Shown: in pieces, positions 8,657 to 18,262 of the stretch
Layout of the letters: every line of letters begins with the position of its first letter
How positions within the stretch are numbered: position 1 is the first letter of the stretch
DNA from: a bacterium
GTDB lineage: Bacteria; JAMCPX01
DNA length: 64,000 nucleotides
Assembly (NCBI GenBank): GCA_021787665.1
Contig: JAJYLN010000002.1
Location: forward strand, 138,377-202,376
Direction of reading: 5' to 3'
The notes under the pieces: model-generated
The model's input: the letters and a program-made list of their open reading frames with translations, nothing else
What the model was told of the DNA's origin: nothing
Database searches by the model: none
Translations under genes and position numbers: made by a program

Positions 8657-9613
8657 ATGGATTTTGTAAAAGGAATACCAAAGCTGAATCCCTCAGTGTC
8701 GTACGATGCTCTCCAGCTCACGCCGATAGAGGGCTTTTTTCTATCGAGGATAGACGGGTTCAGCTCGGCCGAGGACATTGCGTGCCTGAGCGGCCTCTCA
8801 TACGAGCAGTCAATAGAAGTACTGCATTCATTGTGGAGTAAGAAGGTCTTAATCATGGAGGGTATGGAGCAGGACAGCGCGGATGCCGGCATCGAATTGA
8901 ACGAAGATGAGAGGGGGGCGATCGAGAAAATGGCGGGGATGGTCGAACGCGGAACATACTATCAAATACTCTCCCTGCCCATCGATACGAAACCGGAACA
9001 GGTAAAGGCACGATTCTTCGAGCTCTCGAAGAGCTTCCATCCGGACAGGTACTTCAGGAGGAACATCGGCAGATACGAAAACATGCTCACCCTGATCTTC
9101 AAGAAGATTTCCGAGGCCTTCAACGTCCTGTACGACCCGCAAAAAAAAAGGCACTATGACAGGGAGCTCGCACGGCCACCCGCAGCCCCGGCCCCGCCTG
9201 CTCCGGCTGTGACCGTAAGGAAGGCACCGAAGCAGGAGAAGAAGCCGTCTGCAGGAGAGACGCTTGAACAGAAGGTCGCCGCTATCAGGGAAAAGCTCGA
9301 CAGCGGTATGACGGATCAAGCTCTGAAGGAGGCTGAGGCCTTGCGAGATGTGAGGGATCCAAGAATACCTTTACTATTGGCGAATTATTATTTAAAAGAG
9401 AACAATGCCCTTCGTGCCAGGGACCATGCGCAGAAGGCCATCGAATATGACGGGAAGAACGTGAAAGCGCACGAGCTGCTCGGTAACGTATACATGAGGT
9501 TTAAGCTATACAGGAACGCATTAAAGGTGTATGAGACGATAGTAACTATTGAGCCGGACAATAGGGATGCTGTAGAGATGATACGACAGATAAAATCGTT
9601 AATAGAGGACTAA
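8657..9613 (+). CDS. J-domain co-chaperone with N-terminal winged-helix-like segment and C-terminal TPRs
   Basis: The 318-residue protein has three parts. Residues ~21-68 (LTPIEGFFLSRIDG through VLHSLW) form a small helical, winged-helix-like segment of the sort found in PATAN/DUF4388 proteins. Residues ~100-168 are a J domain with the essential HPD at 128-130 and the closing YDPQKKRHYDRE. After a Pro/Ala/Lys linker (172-200), residues ~203-315 are TPR-like helices. It would stimulate ATP hydrolysis by the Hsp70 encoded three bases downstream. The start at 8657 is preferred over an upstream ATG at 8585 inside the DUF507 gene. Confidence 0.9.
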   Translation: MDFVKGIPKLNPSVSYDALQLTPIEGFFLSRIDGFSSAEDIACLSGLSYEQSIEVLHSLWSKKVLIMEGMEQDSADAGIELNEDERGAIEKMAGMVERGTYYQILSLPIDTKPEQVKARFFELSKSFHPDRYFRRNIGRYENMLTLIFKKISEAFNVLYDPQKKRHYDRELARPPAAPAPPAPAVTVRKAPKQEKKPSAGETLEQKVAAIREKLDSGMTDQALKEAEALRDVRDPRIPLLLANYYLKENNALRARDHAQKAIEYDGKNVKAHELLGNVYMRFKLYRNALKVYETIVTIEPDNRDAVEMIRQIKSLIED

Positions 9614-9615
9614 GT

Positions 9616-11193
9616 ATGGGTAAAGTTATAGGAATAGATCTCGGAACAACAAACTCGTGCGTGGCGGTGATGATCAACAAGCAGCCAGTCGTTATAGCGA
9701 ACAAGGCGGGCTACCGGATAACCCCCTCGTTCTTTGCGATAACCAAAGACAACAAGAAGCTCGTGGGAAACCTCGCAAAGCGCCAGGCCGTCATCAATCC
9801 GGAGAACACGGTGTTCGCCTTCAAGAGGCTCATAGGCAGGAGGTTCGACTCCCACGAGGTCGAGGTGGCTCAGAAGAGCGTGGCGTACCATCTCGTGAAG
9901 GGGCCGAACGACGACGTGAGAATCACCATCGCCGGGAAGGACTACAGTATTCCTGAGGTGTCTGCCATGATCCTCATCGAGATGAAAAAGGTCGCCGAAG
10001 AGTATCTTTCAGAGGAGGTAACGGAGGCCATCATCACGGTGCCTGCCTACTTCAACGACAACCAGCGGCAGGCCACGAAAGACGCCGGTAAGATAGCGGG
10101 ACTCGACGTTCTGAGGATTGTAAACGAGCCCACTGCGGCGGCGATAGCCTACGGACTGAACAGGCATGTCGAGAGTGAGAAGGTGCTGATTTACGACTTC
10201 GGCGGCGGCACGTTCGATGTGTCCATACTCGAGATACACAAGGGTGTCTTCGAGGTCATATCGACTGCAGGTGATACGTACCTGGGTGGAGAGGACATCG
10301 ACAACAGGCTCATCCAACTCTTCATAAAGGAGATCCGAGACTCCCTCGGTGTGGATCTCGGCTCGGACCGGATGGCGCTCCAGAGGCTGAAGGAGGCCGC
10401 AGAGAAGGCCAAGATTGAGCTTTCTGGCGGACAGGAGTCCATCGTCAATCTACCGTTCATTGCTTATGACAAGTCCGGACCGAGGCACTATACCCGCAGA
10501 ATCACGCGGCACGAGCTCGAGCAGCTCTCGGAGGACATGGTGGACAAGACCATCGGTATCGTGAAGCAGGCGATCGAGAACGCGAAGCTCGCCACTGCCG
10601 ATATCAACGAGATCGTACTCGTGGGCGGCCAGACGAGGATGCCCCTGATCGCTGAGAAGGTTAAGAAGTTTTTCGGCAGAGCCTCGCACAAGGGTGTAAA
10701 TCCGGACGAGGTGGTCGCTATAGGAGCTGCGATAGACGCCGTCTCCCTGACTGCTGGCTCGAGCGACATGCTGCTCCTCGACGTGACCCCCCTCTCGCTC
10801 GGCATCGAGACCCACGGCGGCCAGTTCGCAAAGGTCATCGAGAGGAACACGACGATCCCGGTGAAGAAGAGCCACACTTTTACCACATCGTACGAAAACC
10901 AGACTGCTGTGCGGATACGGGTATACCAGGGTGAGAACGATACCGCGGAGGAGAACGAGCTGCTCGGAGAGTTCATCCTTTCCGGGATCAGGATGACGAA
11001 GAAGGGCGAGCCTCGTATCGAGGTCAGCTTCGATATCGACAATAACGGGATCGTGAACGTTTCTGCGGTGGACCTCGATACGGGACTCGAAAACAAGATC
11101 GAGATCGTGTCGAGCAGCAAACTGACGGATGAAGAAATCAAGGTCATGTCTGACGAGGCCCATCTCTACGAGGTCGACCTGAGAGACGAGTAA
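9616..11193 (+). CDS. Hsp70 (DnaK-like) lacking the C-terminal helical lid
   Basis: This ATP-driven chaperone of 525 residues has a complete nucleotide-binding domain (GIDLGTTNSC, YDFGGGTFDVS, VLVGGQTRMP), the interdomain linker LLLDVTPLSLGIE near residue 385 and a full substrate-binding beta domain. It ends at KLTDEEIKVMSDEAHLYE, where the lid helices of canonical DnaK (about 610-640 residues) begin. No frameshift is apparent, and the stop overlaps the next start (TAATG), so the short form seems genuine. A lid-less Hsp70 should bind and release clients fast. It sits with its own J protein but no grpE, so it is probably a specialised paralogue, not the housekeeping DnaK. Confidence 0.93.
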   Translation: MGKVIGIDLGTTNSCVAVMINKQPVVIANKAGYRITPSFFAITKDNKKLVGNLAKRQAVINPENTVFAFKRLIGRRFDSHEVEVAQKSVAYHLVKGPNDDVRITIAGKDYSIPEVSAMILIEMKKVAEEYLSEEVTEAIITVPAYFNDNQRQATKDAGKIAGLDVLRIVNEPTAAAIAYGLNRHVESEKVLIYDFGGGTFDVSILEIHKGVFEVISTAGDTYLGGEDIDNRLIQLFIKEIRDSLGVDLGSDRMALQRLKEAAEKAKIELSGGQESIVNLPFIAYDKSGPRHYTRRITRHELEQLSEDMVDKTIGIVKQAIENAKLATADINEIVLVGGQTRMPLIAEKVKKFFGRASHKGVNPDEVVAIGAAIDAVSLTAGSSDMLLLDVTPLSLGIETHGGQFAKVIERNTTIPVKKSHTFTTSYENQTAVRIRVYQGENDTAEENELLGEFILSGIRMTKKGEPRIEVSFDIDNNGIVNVSAVDLDTGLENKIEIVSSSKLTDEEIKVMSDEAHLYEVDLRDE

Positions 11194-11771
11194 TGAAAGG
11201 CCCGGAAGACATCCTGAAGAACGAGGAAGTGCTCCATACGTTCGAGGCCGGCCTCGACAACTTTGCCCTGGGCAACTTCGTAGCGGCCCAGAAGCTGTGG
11301 GAAAAGGTGCTGAAGTTCGATCCTGACAACGAACTCGCGATAGACTACATCCGCTCCATGAAGGAGGAGATGCCATTCGAAGACAAGAAGCTCGCGAACA
11401 AGGAGATGCTCGACGAGGCGATCCGGATGATAGGCAAGGATCAGATCGAGCCGGCGTACGAGCTGCTGGTGATGGTCCAGAGAGACGACCCGGAGAACAA
11501 GAAGGTACAGAAGTTCCTCGATACGGCGAAAGGCCTGCTTCTGAAGGACTATGTGAGCGAGATCGGGAGCACCGACTCCACGGTACGACTGAAGAAGGAC
11601 ATGGGCGAGATCATGAAGATGAACCTGACGAAAGAAGCAGCATTCATTTTGTCGACGGTAGACGGCAGCCTGAGCGTCGACGAAATGCATGCCCTCAGTA
11701 ACATCGACAGATTTGTTTTTATGAGGAGCCTCGTTATGCTATTGAGGAACAATATTGTGAGTATAGCTTAG
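11193..11771 (+). CDS. TPR protein with C-terminal winged-helix-like segment, Hsp70 partner candidate
   Basis: The 192-residue soluble helical protein has TPR-like repeats in the first ~110 residues ([20 protein letters not shown], then [17 protein letters not shown]). A C-terminal segment (145-192, [20 protein letters not shown] onward) resembles the N-terminal segment of the J protein three genes upstream. It starts on the last base of the Hsp70 stop codon. No catalytic motif is visible. By position and shared domain it is likely a client adaptor or third partner of this Hsp70 set; that is inference. Confidence 0.8.
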   Translation: MKGPEDILKNEEVLHTFEAGLDNFALGNFVAAQKLWEKVLKFDPDNELAIDYIRSMKEEMPFEDKKLANKEMLDEAIRMIGKDQIEPAYELLVMVQRDDPENKKVQKFLDTAKGLLLKDYVSEIGSTDSTVRLKKDMGEIMKMNLTKEAAFILSTVDGSLSVDEMHALSNIDRFVFMRSLVMLLRNNIVSIA

Positions 11772-11782
11772 AGGAGGTTGGT

Positions 11783-12967
11783 GTGAAGGAGATCAAGAAG
11801 GTCGTGGTCGCGTATTCAGGCGGACTGGATACATCGGTCATCGTGAGCTGGCTGAAGGAGAAATACCACTGCGAGGTCATTGCGTTTATAGCCGATGTGG
11901 GGCAGGGGGAAGACCTCGAGGCGATAAAGGCGAAGGCGCTCGCGACCGGGGCACGACAGGCCTTGATAAAGGACGTGAAGGACGCGTTCGTAGCCGACTA
12001 CCTATTCCCCATGCTGCGCGCGAACGCCGTGTACGAGGGAGCATATTTGCTCGGGACGTCCATCGCCCGACCGCTGATAGCAAAGACCCAGATGGAGGTC
12101 GTCCGTGAAACTGGTGCAGACGCGGTGGCGCACGGAGCGACAGGAAAGGGGAATGACCAGGTGCGGTTCGAGCTCACCTATTATACGATCGACCCCAGGA
12201 TTCGCGTGATTGCCCCGTGGCGGGAATGGGAGTTCAAATCGAGGACGCACCTCATCGAGTATTCCCGCAAACATGGCATCCCGGTCTCGGCAACGAAGGA
12301 CAAGCCCTACTCGAGCGACAGAAACATATTCCACATAAGCTACGAGGGCGGCATACTCGAAGACCCGTGGTCCGAGCCCCCGCCTGACATGTATACGCTG
12401 ATAGTGCCGGCAGAGAAGGCGCCGGACAGGCCGGTCTATGTCGAAGTCTCCTATGAGAAGGGCGACCCGGTGGCCGTCGACGGGAAGAGGATGCGGCCGC
12501 TCGAGCTGCTCCAGACGCTGAACGGGATAGGTGGGGAGAACGGTATCGGGAGGGTTGACCTTGTCGAGAACAGATACGTCGGCATCAAGTCCAGGGGCGT
12601 CTATGAGACACCTGGCGGCACGATACTCCACTATGCGCACAGAGCCATTGAATCGATAACCCTCGATAGGGAGGTCTACCACATGAAGGATAGCATGGTT
12701 ACGAGGTATGCAGAGATGGTGTACTACGGCTACTGGTTCTCGCCGGAAAGGACGGCACTCCAGAAGCTCATCGACGAGACGCAGGCCAGCGTCACCGGCG
12801 ACGTGAGGCTGAAGCTGTACAAGGGCAATGTTTCCGTTACGGGCAGGCAGTCGCCGTACTCGCTGTACAACACTTCACTTGCGACGTTCGAGGAAGAATA
12901 TGTGTACAACCAGAAGGATGCCGAGGGCTTCATAAAGATAAACGCCCTCAGGCTGAAGAGATATTAG
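11783..12967 (+). CDS. argG: argininosuccinate synthase
   Basis: This cytosolic enzyme of 394 residues ligates citrulline and aspartate using ATP in arginine synthesis. The N-terminal PP-loop motif is clear ([15 protein letters not shown]), followed by the family stretches [18 protein letters not shown] and [14 protein letters not shown]. The length is normal. It starts at GTG after a strong GAGGAGG ribosome-binding site. It lies between the Hsp70 block and mreB with small gaps and no other arg gene nearby, so it is probably read as part of a long operon. Confidence 0.97.
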   Translation: MKEIKKVVVAYSGGLDTSVIVSWLKEKYHCEVIAFIADVGQGEDLEAIKAKALATGARQALIKDVKDAFVADYLFPMLRANAVYEGAYLLGTSIARPLIAKTQMEVVRETGADAVAHGATGKGNDQVRFELTYYTIDPRIRVIAPWREWEFKSRTHLIEYSRKHGIPVSATKDKPYSSDRNIFHISYEGGILEDPWSEPPPDMYTLIVPAEKAPDRPVYVEVSYEKGDPVAVDGKRMRPLELLQTLNGIGGENGIGRVDLVENRYVGIKSRGVYETPGGTILHYAHRAIESITLDREVYHMKDSMVTRYAEMVYYGYWFSPERTALQKLIDETQASVTGDVRLKLYKGNVSVTGRQSPYSLYNTSLATFEEEYVYNQKDAEGFIKINALRLKRY

Positions 12968-12975
12968 GCGCGCAG

Positions 12976-14010
12976 ATGGCAGGATTTTTTGTAAGTCTGT
13001 TATCGAACGATCTGAGCATCGATCTCGGCACCGCGAATACGCTCGTCTACGTAAAAGGGAAGGGCATCGTAGCGAACGAGCCGTCAGTCGTTGCTATCTA
13101 CACCGACAGCCACGGGATCAAGAGGATACTCGCTGTGGGCAACGAGGCGAAGAAGATGCTCGGGAGAACGCCCGGCAATATATCCGCTATACGCCCCCTG
13201 CGTGAGGGTGTCATAGCAGACTTCTATGTCACGGAGCAGATGCTGAAATACTTCATCAACAAGGCGCAAAACAACCGCTACACGCTCATGCGGCCTCGGA
13301 TCATCGTTTGCATCCCTCTCGGACTGACGCCTGTCGAGAAGAAGGCCGTGAAGGAATCCGCGGAATCGGCCGGGGCAAAAGACGTCTTCCTTATCGAAGA
13401 GCCCATGGCAGCTGCGATCGGGGCCGGGCTCGACATTACTAAGCCGTCCGGTAACATGATCGTGGACATAGGAGGGGGCACGACCGGCGTTGCCGTCATC
13501 TCCCTGTCCGGTATCGTCTACTCTCGGTCGATAAAGGTGGGCGGGGACAAGATGGACGATGCCATCGTCAACTATCTGAAGAGGAAATATAACATGCTCA
13601 TCGGTGAATCCACGGCCGAGGAGATAAAGATAGCCATCGGGAGCGCGTACCCGCTCAATACGCCGCTGAAGTACGACGTTCGGGGCAGGGACCTGCTCAC
13701 GGGCATACCGAAGATGCTCGAGATCACGGACGAGGAAATACGCGAGGCCCTGCAGGAGCCTCTCGAGCTGGTCATCGACGTCATCAAGGAGGCATTGGAG
13801 CATACCCCGCCGGAGCTTGCCGCAGACATCGTTGAGAAAGGCATCGTGCTGTCCGGTGGTGGGTCCATGCTCAAGAACCTCGACGTGCTCATACGGGAGC
13901 ATACCGGGCTGCCTGTTATCACCGTTGACGATCCTCTAACCAGCGTCGTAAAAGGGAGCGGGAAGGTACTCGATGAGCTTGTAAAACTCGGCAAGGTACT
14001 GGTAACTTAG
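12976..14010 (+). CDS. mreB: rod-shape actin homologue MreB
   Basis: The 344-residue bacterial actin directs lateral wall synthesis with MreC, MreD, PBP2 and RodA. Actin-fold motifs are intact: DLGTANTLVYVKGKGI (phosphate 1), NMIVDIGGGTTGVAVIS (phosphate 2) and GIVLSGGGSMLKNLD (adenosine). The N-terminal MAGFFVSLLSNDLS is the usual membrane-binding start. It is the first gene of the canonical mreB-mreC-mreD-mrdA-rodA order, which shows a rod-shaped cell. Confidence 0.97.
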   Translation: MAGFFVSLLSNDLSIDLGTANTLVYVKGKGIVANEPSVVAIYTDSHGIKRILAVGNEAKKMLGRTPGNISAIRPLREGVIADFYVTEQMLKYFINKAQNNRYTLMRPRIIVCIPLGLTPVEKKAVKESAESAGAKDVFLIEEPMAAAIGAGLDITKPSGNMIVDIGGGTTGVAVISLSGIVYSRSIKVGGDKMDDAIVNYLKRKYNMLIGESTAEEIKIAIGSAYPLNTPLKYDVRGRDLLTGIPKMLEITDEEIREALQEPLELVIDVIKEALEHTPPELAADIVEKGIVLSGGGSMLKNLDVLIREHTGLPVITVDDPLTSVVKGSGKVLDELVKLGKVLVT

Positions 14011-14016
14011 CAAAAA

Positions 14017-14844
14017 ATGTGGGACTGGCTCGTTAAGCACCATAGGCACGTCATCGTCGTGCTGATCCTCATTATCACCTTTCAGCTCGCCTACTCGGAT
14101 ATTTTTTCCCGTGGACCCCTCTGGGGACCGTCGAAGTTTCTTTTCGCAGCGGGCTCTTCTGTCCTGTCCGGCATAGCCGGGGGCGTGAACGGCGTACGGG
14201 GGCTTTGGAACGACTATATCGCACTCGTTCATGTCAAGAGAAAGAACATCGCATTGAAAAACCAGCTCGCGGTGCTCCAGATGAGGGTGAAGGTACTCGA
14301 AGATGTCGAGATCAAGTACAGAAACATCCTGAACGTCCTGAGCCTCCCGGTCCCCCAGAAGAATTTCTCCTACGTCACTGCCATGGTGTCCGGACGGGAT
14401 ATGAACAGCATATTCAGGTCCATGATAGTGGACAAGGGTGTGATCGACGGCATCAAGAGGGGCGACGGAGTCATATCCACCGCAGGCGTCGTAGGGAGGA
14501 TCATCAGGCTGACGCAGCACGCTGCCGATGTACTCCTGCTAACGGATGGCGGGAGCTACATCGATGGTATCGATGAGCAGACGCGGGTGCGGGGGATAGC
14601 GAACGGTACCGGTCGGGACAAGCTTGAGTTCATGTACATTCTTTCCGGCGATCGGATAGGCGTCGGAGACACCATCATCACGGGCGGGAAAGACGGGGTG
14701 TTTCCGGAAGGGCTCATACTCGGCACGGTAACAAAGGTCAAGCCCACGCCGCGGGGCTGGCTGTTCAAGGACGTCTCCATACGCCCAGCAGTGGATATAA
14801 ACAAGCTCAATTATGTCATGATCATAACCGGCGGGAGACCATGA
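14017..14844 (+). CDS. mreC: rod-shape-determining protein MreC
   Basis: The 275-residue bitopic protein has a short cytoplasmic tail, one membrane helix at about residues 10-25, a coiled coil (~60-95, HVKRKNIALKNQLAVLQMRV) and the periplasmic double beta-barrel core (GRDMNSIFRSMIVDKG, GDTIITGGKDGVFPEGLILG). It bridges MreB/MreD to PBP2 in the elongasome. It begins 6 bases after mreB and ends in a 4-base overlap with mreD. Confidence 0.95.
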   Translation: MWDWLVKHHRHVIVVLILIITFQLAYSDIFSRGPLWGPSKFLFAAGSSVLSGIAGGVNGVRGLWNDYIALVHVKRKNIALKNQLAVLQMRVKVLEDVEIKYRNILNVLSLPVPQKNFSYVTAMVSGRDMNSIFRSMIVDKGVIDGIKRGDGVISTAGVVGRIIRLTQHAADVLLLTDGGSYIDGIDEQTRVRGIANGTGRDKLEFMYILSGDRIGVGDTIITGGKDGVFPEGLILGTVTKVKPTPRGWLFKDVSIRPAVDINKLNYVMIITGGRP

Positions 14845-15338
14845 AGTACGCTGTATGGGCAGTCGGCGTCTTCATCCTGGCGCTGCTGCAGGTAGCGCTC
14901 AACAACTATCTGCCTGCATATCTTGCCCCTGACCTGTTCCTGATGTTAATTATGTACATGACCCTTTACTACGGGTACTACACGACGTTGTTGGGTATCG
15001 TTGTCCTCTCCTATATCAGCTCCGTGTTCAGCAGCGGGAGCGTTTGGTTCTTTATGTTCTCGTACGTGTCGGTCTTCTACCTCTTGAATTTCTTTAAGAA
15101 ATATTTTGACAGGAAGCAGATCCCCGCGATCGTGACACTCTCTCTCCTGACGACGCTGGCCTACTCCCTGTTCGTGCTTCCCCTGTCGGTGTTTGCCGGA
15201 AAAACCGCACTGTTCGGGGCCGCCATCCGACTCGGTCTCATCCAGGCGATCGCCAATATTGCAGCGGCGTGTCTGATATTCAAGTACGTCCCCCGCATCG
15301 ACCGCAGGATCGAGACAGGGGTACATGCAGCACCATAG
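14841..15338 (+). CDS. mreD: rod-shape-determining protein MreD
   Basis: This integral membrane protein of 165 residues has five to six hydrophobic helices and little else, as is usual for MreD. Sequence conservation in this family is low, so the call rests on hydropathy, length and position between mreC (4-base overlap) and mrdA (8-base gap). Its last residues (RIETGVHAAP) are cytoplasmic. Confidence 0.9.
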   Translation: MKYAVWAVGVFILALLQVALNNYLPAYLAPDLFLMLIMYMTLYYGYYTTLLGIVVLSYISSVFSSGSVWFFMFSYVSVFYLLNFFKKYFDRKQIPAIVTLSLLTTLAYSLFVLPLSVFAGKTALFGAAIRLGLIQAIANIAAACLIFKYVPRIDRRIETGVHAAP

Positions 15339-15346
15339 GTTTTGCT

Positions 15347-17167
15347 ATGAGTTACAACGGCGAATTCAATGCATACGACCCGGAAGACTTAAAGACCAGG
15401 AGGACATACAGGATCCTGTTCATCATGATGGCAGCCCTCATCTCCATTATTGTCATCAGGCTCTGGTACCTGCAGATATACATGGGCACCCAACTCGAAT
15501 ATTATTCACAGAACAACCATCTCAGGAGAATAGACATCATTGCGCCGCGCGGCGATATATACGACAGAAACGGTGTGCTGCTCGCAAGCAACAATGTGAG
15601 CTATTCCCTCTATATAACGCCACCCCAGTTCAAGGACCGGGAGACAAAAAGGCTCTCCGACATAACGGGCATGTCCGTGACAGACATCAGCTCACGGCTG
15701 TCCACGTGGGACGGGTTTTCCTATACACCCATCCTCGTGGATCCGTACCTTTCATGGGAGCAGGTCTCGGAGGTGCTCGCCAATAAGCCGTTCCTCCCCG
15801 GCATATCCGTTCAGTGGCAGACCAGGAGATACTATGTCAACGGAAAGGACATGTCGCATGTGCTGGGTTACGTGCGGGAGATAAGCGGCGGGGAGCTCGC
15901 TTCGATCGACGGGAAACGCCCGGGGCGGTACGTGAGCGGTGACTTCATAGGCAAGTACGGCATAGAGAGGGCTTACGAGGACGAACTGCGGGGCCGCGAC
16001 GGTGCGATCGTGAAGCTCGTGGATGCATCAGGAAGGGAGATAAGGACGTACACCTCGATAAACCCGGTACAGGGCGAATCGATATCGCTGACGATAGACG
16101 CCGGTCTCCAGAGCTATACAGCTAGCCTCATGAAAGACTATGTCGGCTGCGCTATCGCGATGGACCCGTCTACCGGGGCCGTGCTTGCCATGGTGAGCGT
16201 GCCGTCCTTCGATATCAATGACTTCTCGTCCTATCTAACGCCGGACCAATGGATGAAGGTCGCCAGTAATCCGGACCATCCCATGGAGAACAAGTGTATC
16301 CAGGGTACGTTCGCACCAGGTTCGACGTACAAACCGGTCCTGGCGATAGCGGGCCTGAACGAGCACGTCATCACGCCGGAGAAGACGATACACGACCCCG
16401 GGTTCTTCGTCCTCGGAAATAGGATATACCATGACTGGAAGAAGGGTGGGCACGGGACGGTCGATATGCACAAGGCCATCGTACAGTCGTGCGATACCTA
16501 TTTCTACAGGCTCGGTACGCTGCTCGGCGTCGATACGATAGCGAAGTATGCCAACCTGCTCGGTTTTGGGAAACTCACGGGAATCGATCTGCCGTCCGAG
16601 AAGCCGGGGCTTGTACCGACTTCTGCATGGAAAGAACAAACCTTCCACGAGCAATGGTACCCCGGAGATACCCCGTCCATCTCGATAGGGCAGGGGTACG
16701 ACCTTGTCACTCCCCTCCAACTGCTCGTCGCATATTCCGCGATAGCAAACGGTGGAAGCATTATGAGGCCGCACGTCGTGCTCTACCCGACGGCGACGAC
16801 CGGTGACTACACGGTATCAAGATTGGGGATAAGCAAGAAGATACTCGATGTCGTACGGGCGGGCTTGCTCGGTGTCGTGAACGAGCCCGGTGGTACGGCC
16901 CCCGGGGCGAGGATCAAGGGCATTCTGGTTGCCGGAAAGACAGGCACCGCACAGGTCATCAGGGAAAGCAAATTTAAAGACACCCCGGAGTCCATGATCC
17001 CGGTAAAGTACAGGGACAATGCGTGGTTCGTCGCCTTCGCCCCCTACAGCGCGCCGCGAATCGCTGTCGTCGTCCTCGTCGAGCACGGCGGGCACGGAGG
17101 CTTTGCAAGCTCGCCCATAGCGAGAAACATGATAGACTACTACCTCAGGGGAGTCAGGCCGCAATGA
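15347..17167 (+). CDS. mrdA: penicillin-binding protein 2 (class B transpeptidase of the elongasome)
   Basis: The 606-residue enzyme cross-links peptidoglycan during elongation, activated by MreC and paired with RodA. A cytoplasmic N-terminus and one membrane helix (~24-46) are followed by the pedestal domain (IIAPRGDIYDRNG) and the transpeptidase domain, with Ser326 in STYK, the second motif SCD at 381-383 and KTG at 531-533. The open frame extends back to 15269 inside mreD, but the ATG at 15347 gives the normal N-terminus. It overlaps rodA by ATGA. Confidence 0.96.
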   Translation: MSYNGEFNAYDPEDLKTRRTYRILFIMMAALISIIVIRLWYLQIYMGTQLEYYSQNNHLRRIDIIAPRGDIYDRNGVLLASNNVSYSLYITPPQFKDRETKRLSDITGMSVTDISSRLSTWDGFSYTPILVDPYLSWEQVSEVLANKPFLPGISVQWQTRRYYVNGKDMSHVLGYVREISGGELASIDGKRPGRYVSGDFIGKYGIERAYEDELRGRDGAIVKLVDASGREIRTYTSINPVQGESISLTIDAGLQSYTASLMKDYVGCAIAMDPSTGAVLAMVSVPSFDINDFSSYLTPDQWMKVASNPDHPMENKCIQGTFAPGSTYKPVLAIAGLNEHVITPEKTIHDPGFFVLGNRIYHDWKKGGHGTVDMHKAIVQSCDTYFYRLGTLLGVDTIAKYANLLGFGKLTGIDLPSEKPGLVPTSAWKEQTFHEQWYPGDTPSISIGQGYDLVTPLQLLVAYSAIANGGSIMRPHVVLYPTATTGDYTVSRLGISKKILDVVRAGLLGVVNEPGGTAPGARIKGILVAGKTGTAQVIRESKFKDTPESMIPVKYRDNAWFVAFAPYSAPRIAVVVLVEHGGHGGFASSPIARNMIDYYLRGVRPQ

Positions 17168-18261
17168 ACAGAAAGACGTCACTTCTCGATTACAACCTCC
17201 TCGTGCCGTTTGGTCTCCTGATGATCGTCTCAGTCATGAATCTCTACAGCGCCACCAAAGGAATACACGGGGTATCGGATGCTTTCTACAGACAGTTAAT
17301 CTGGTTCGGTTTGGGTATACCCGTGATGTTCTTCTTCGCGTATGTTGACTACCGGATGCTGAAGAAGCTCTCGTTCGCCTTCTATGTCCTGACGCTGGTG
17401 CTCGTCGTCCTAACGGTGATCAGGGGCAGATCTGCGTATGGCGCGCAGCGTTGGTTTTCACTCGGAATATTCTCGTTCCAGCCATCGGAGCTCGCGAAGT
17501 TTTCGATACTGCTCATACTGGCGAACTACTTCGATGATCACTGGCTCGAGCACGGCTTCGGGCTGAGACAGCTTCTGGTACCGCTGACGTATATCCTGAT
17601 CCCGTTCGTCCTGATCCTGAAGCAGCCGGACCTCGGCACAGCGATCATCGTCGCGCTTATCGGTATCTCGATAATCCTCTTCTCAAAGATAAAGATAAGG
17701 ACGTTCTTTCTCCTGCTCACCGCGCTCATCGTCATAATGCCTGTAGGGTGGCACTTCATGAAGGGCTACCAGAAGACGAGGCTGCTCGCCTTCGTCGATC
17801 CGTACAAGGACCCCCTTGGCTCCGGTTACCACCTGCTCCAGTCGAGGATAGCTATCGGGTCCGGCAGACTTACCGGCGTCGGCTACCTGAAAGGTACCCA
17901 GAGCCATCTGAATTTTCTGCCTGAGAGCCACACGGACTTCATCTTTTCCGTGCTAGCGGAGGAGTGGGGCTTCATAGGCTCGATGGTCGTCATCGCCTTA
18001 TTCACCTTCATTTTTATCGAAGGCTTTACCATAGCGAGGTATGCAAAGGACAGGTTCGGTGTCATACTCGCGTTCGGTATTACCGCGTCCCTGACCCTGC
18101 AGTTTTTTATAAACATCGGTATGAGTACCGGGATACTGCCTGTCGTTGGTATAACCCTGCCTTTTATGAGCTACGGGGGGACGTCGTTGTTGCTATTCAT
18201 GGCCGAATTCGGGATACTGCTCAGTATCCACGCACGGAGATCGAGGTTCGAGGAGGTATAA
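17164..18261 (+). CDS. rodA: SEDS peptidoglycan glycosyltransferase RodA
   Basis: The 365-residue polytopic SEDS protein has about 10 membrane helices and polymerises glycan strands with PBP2. Characteristic segments are RWFSLGIFSFQPSELAKFS, KQPDLGTA, the long extracytoplasmic loop with the conserved Asp (AFVDPYKDPLGSGYHLLQS) and the C-terminal GITLPFMSYGGTS. The start at 17164 overlaps mrdA by four bases; an upstream in-frame start at 17023 lies inside mrdA and is rejected. Confidence 0.96.
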   Translation: MNRKTSLLDYNLLVPFGLLMIVSVMNLYSATKGIHGVSDAFYRQLIWFGLGIPVMFFFAYVDYRMLKKLSFAFYVLTLVLVVLTVIRGRSAYGAQRWFSLGIFSFQPSELAKFSILLILANYFDDHWLEHGFGLRQLLVPLTYILIPFVLILKQPDLGTAIIVALIGISIILFSKIKIRTFFLLLTALIVIMPVGWHFMKGYQKTRLLAFVDPYKDPLGSGYHLLQSRIAIGSGRLTGVGYLKGTQSHLNFLPESHTDFIFSVLAEEWGFIGSMVVIALFTFIFIEGFTIARYAKDRFGVILAFGITASLTLQFFINIGMSTGILPVVGITLPFMSYGGTSLLLFMAEFGILLSIHARRSRFEEV

Positions 18262-18262
18262 G

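Noticed and set aside
10450..11376. 308-codon minus-strand frame across the Hsp70 gene
   Set aside because: Shadow of the Hsp70 coding sequence caused by high GC at third positions.
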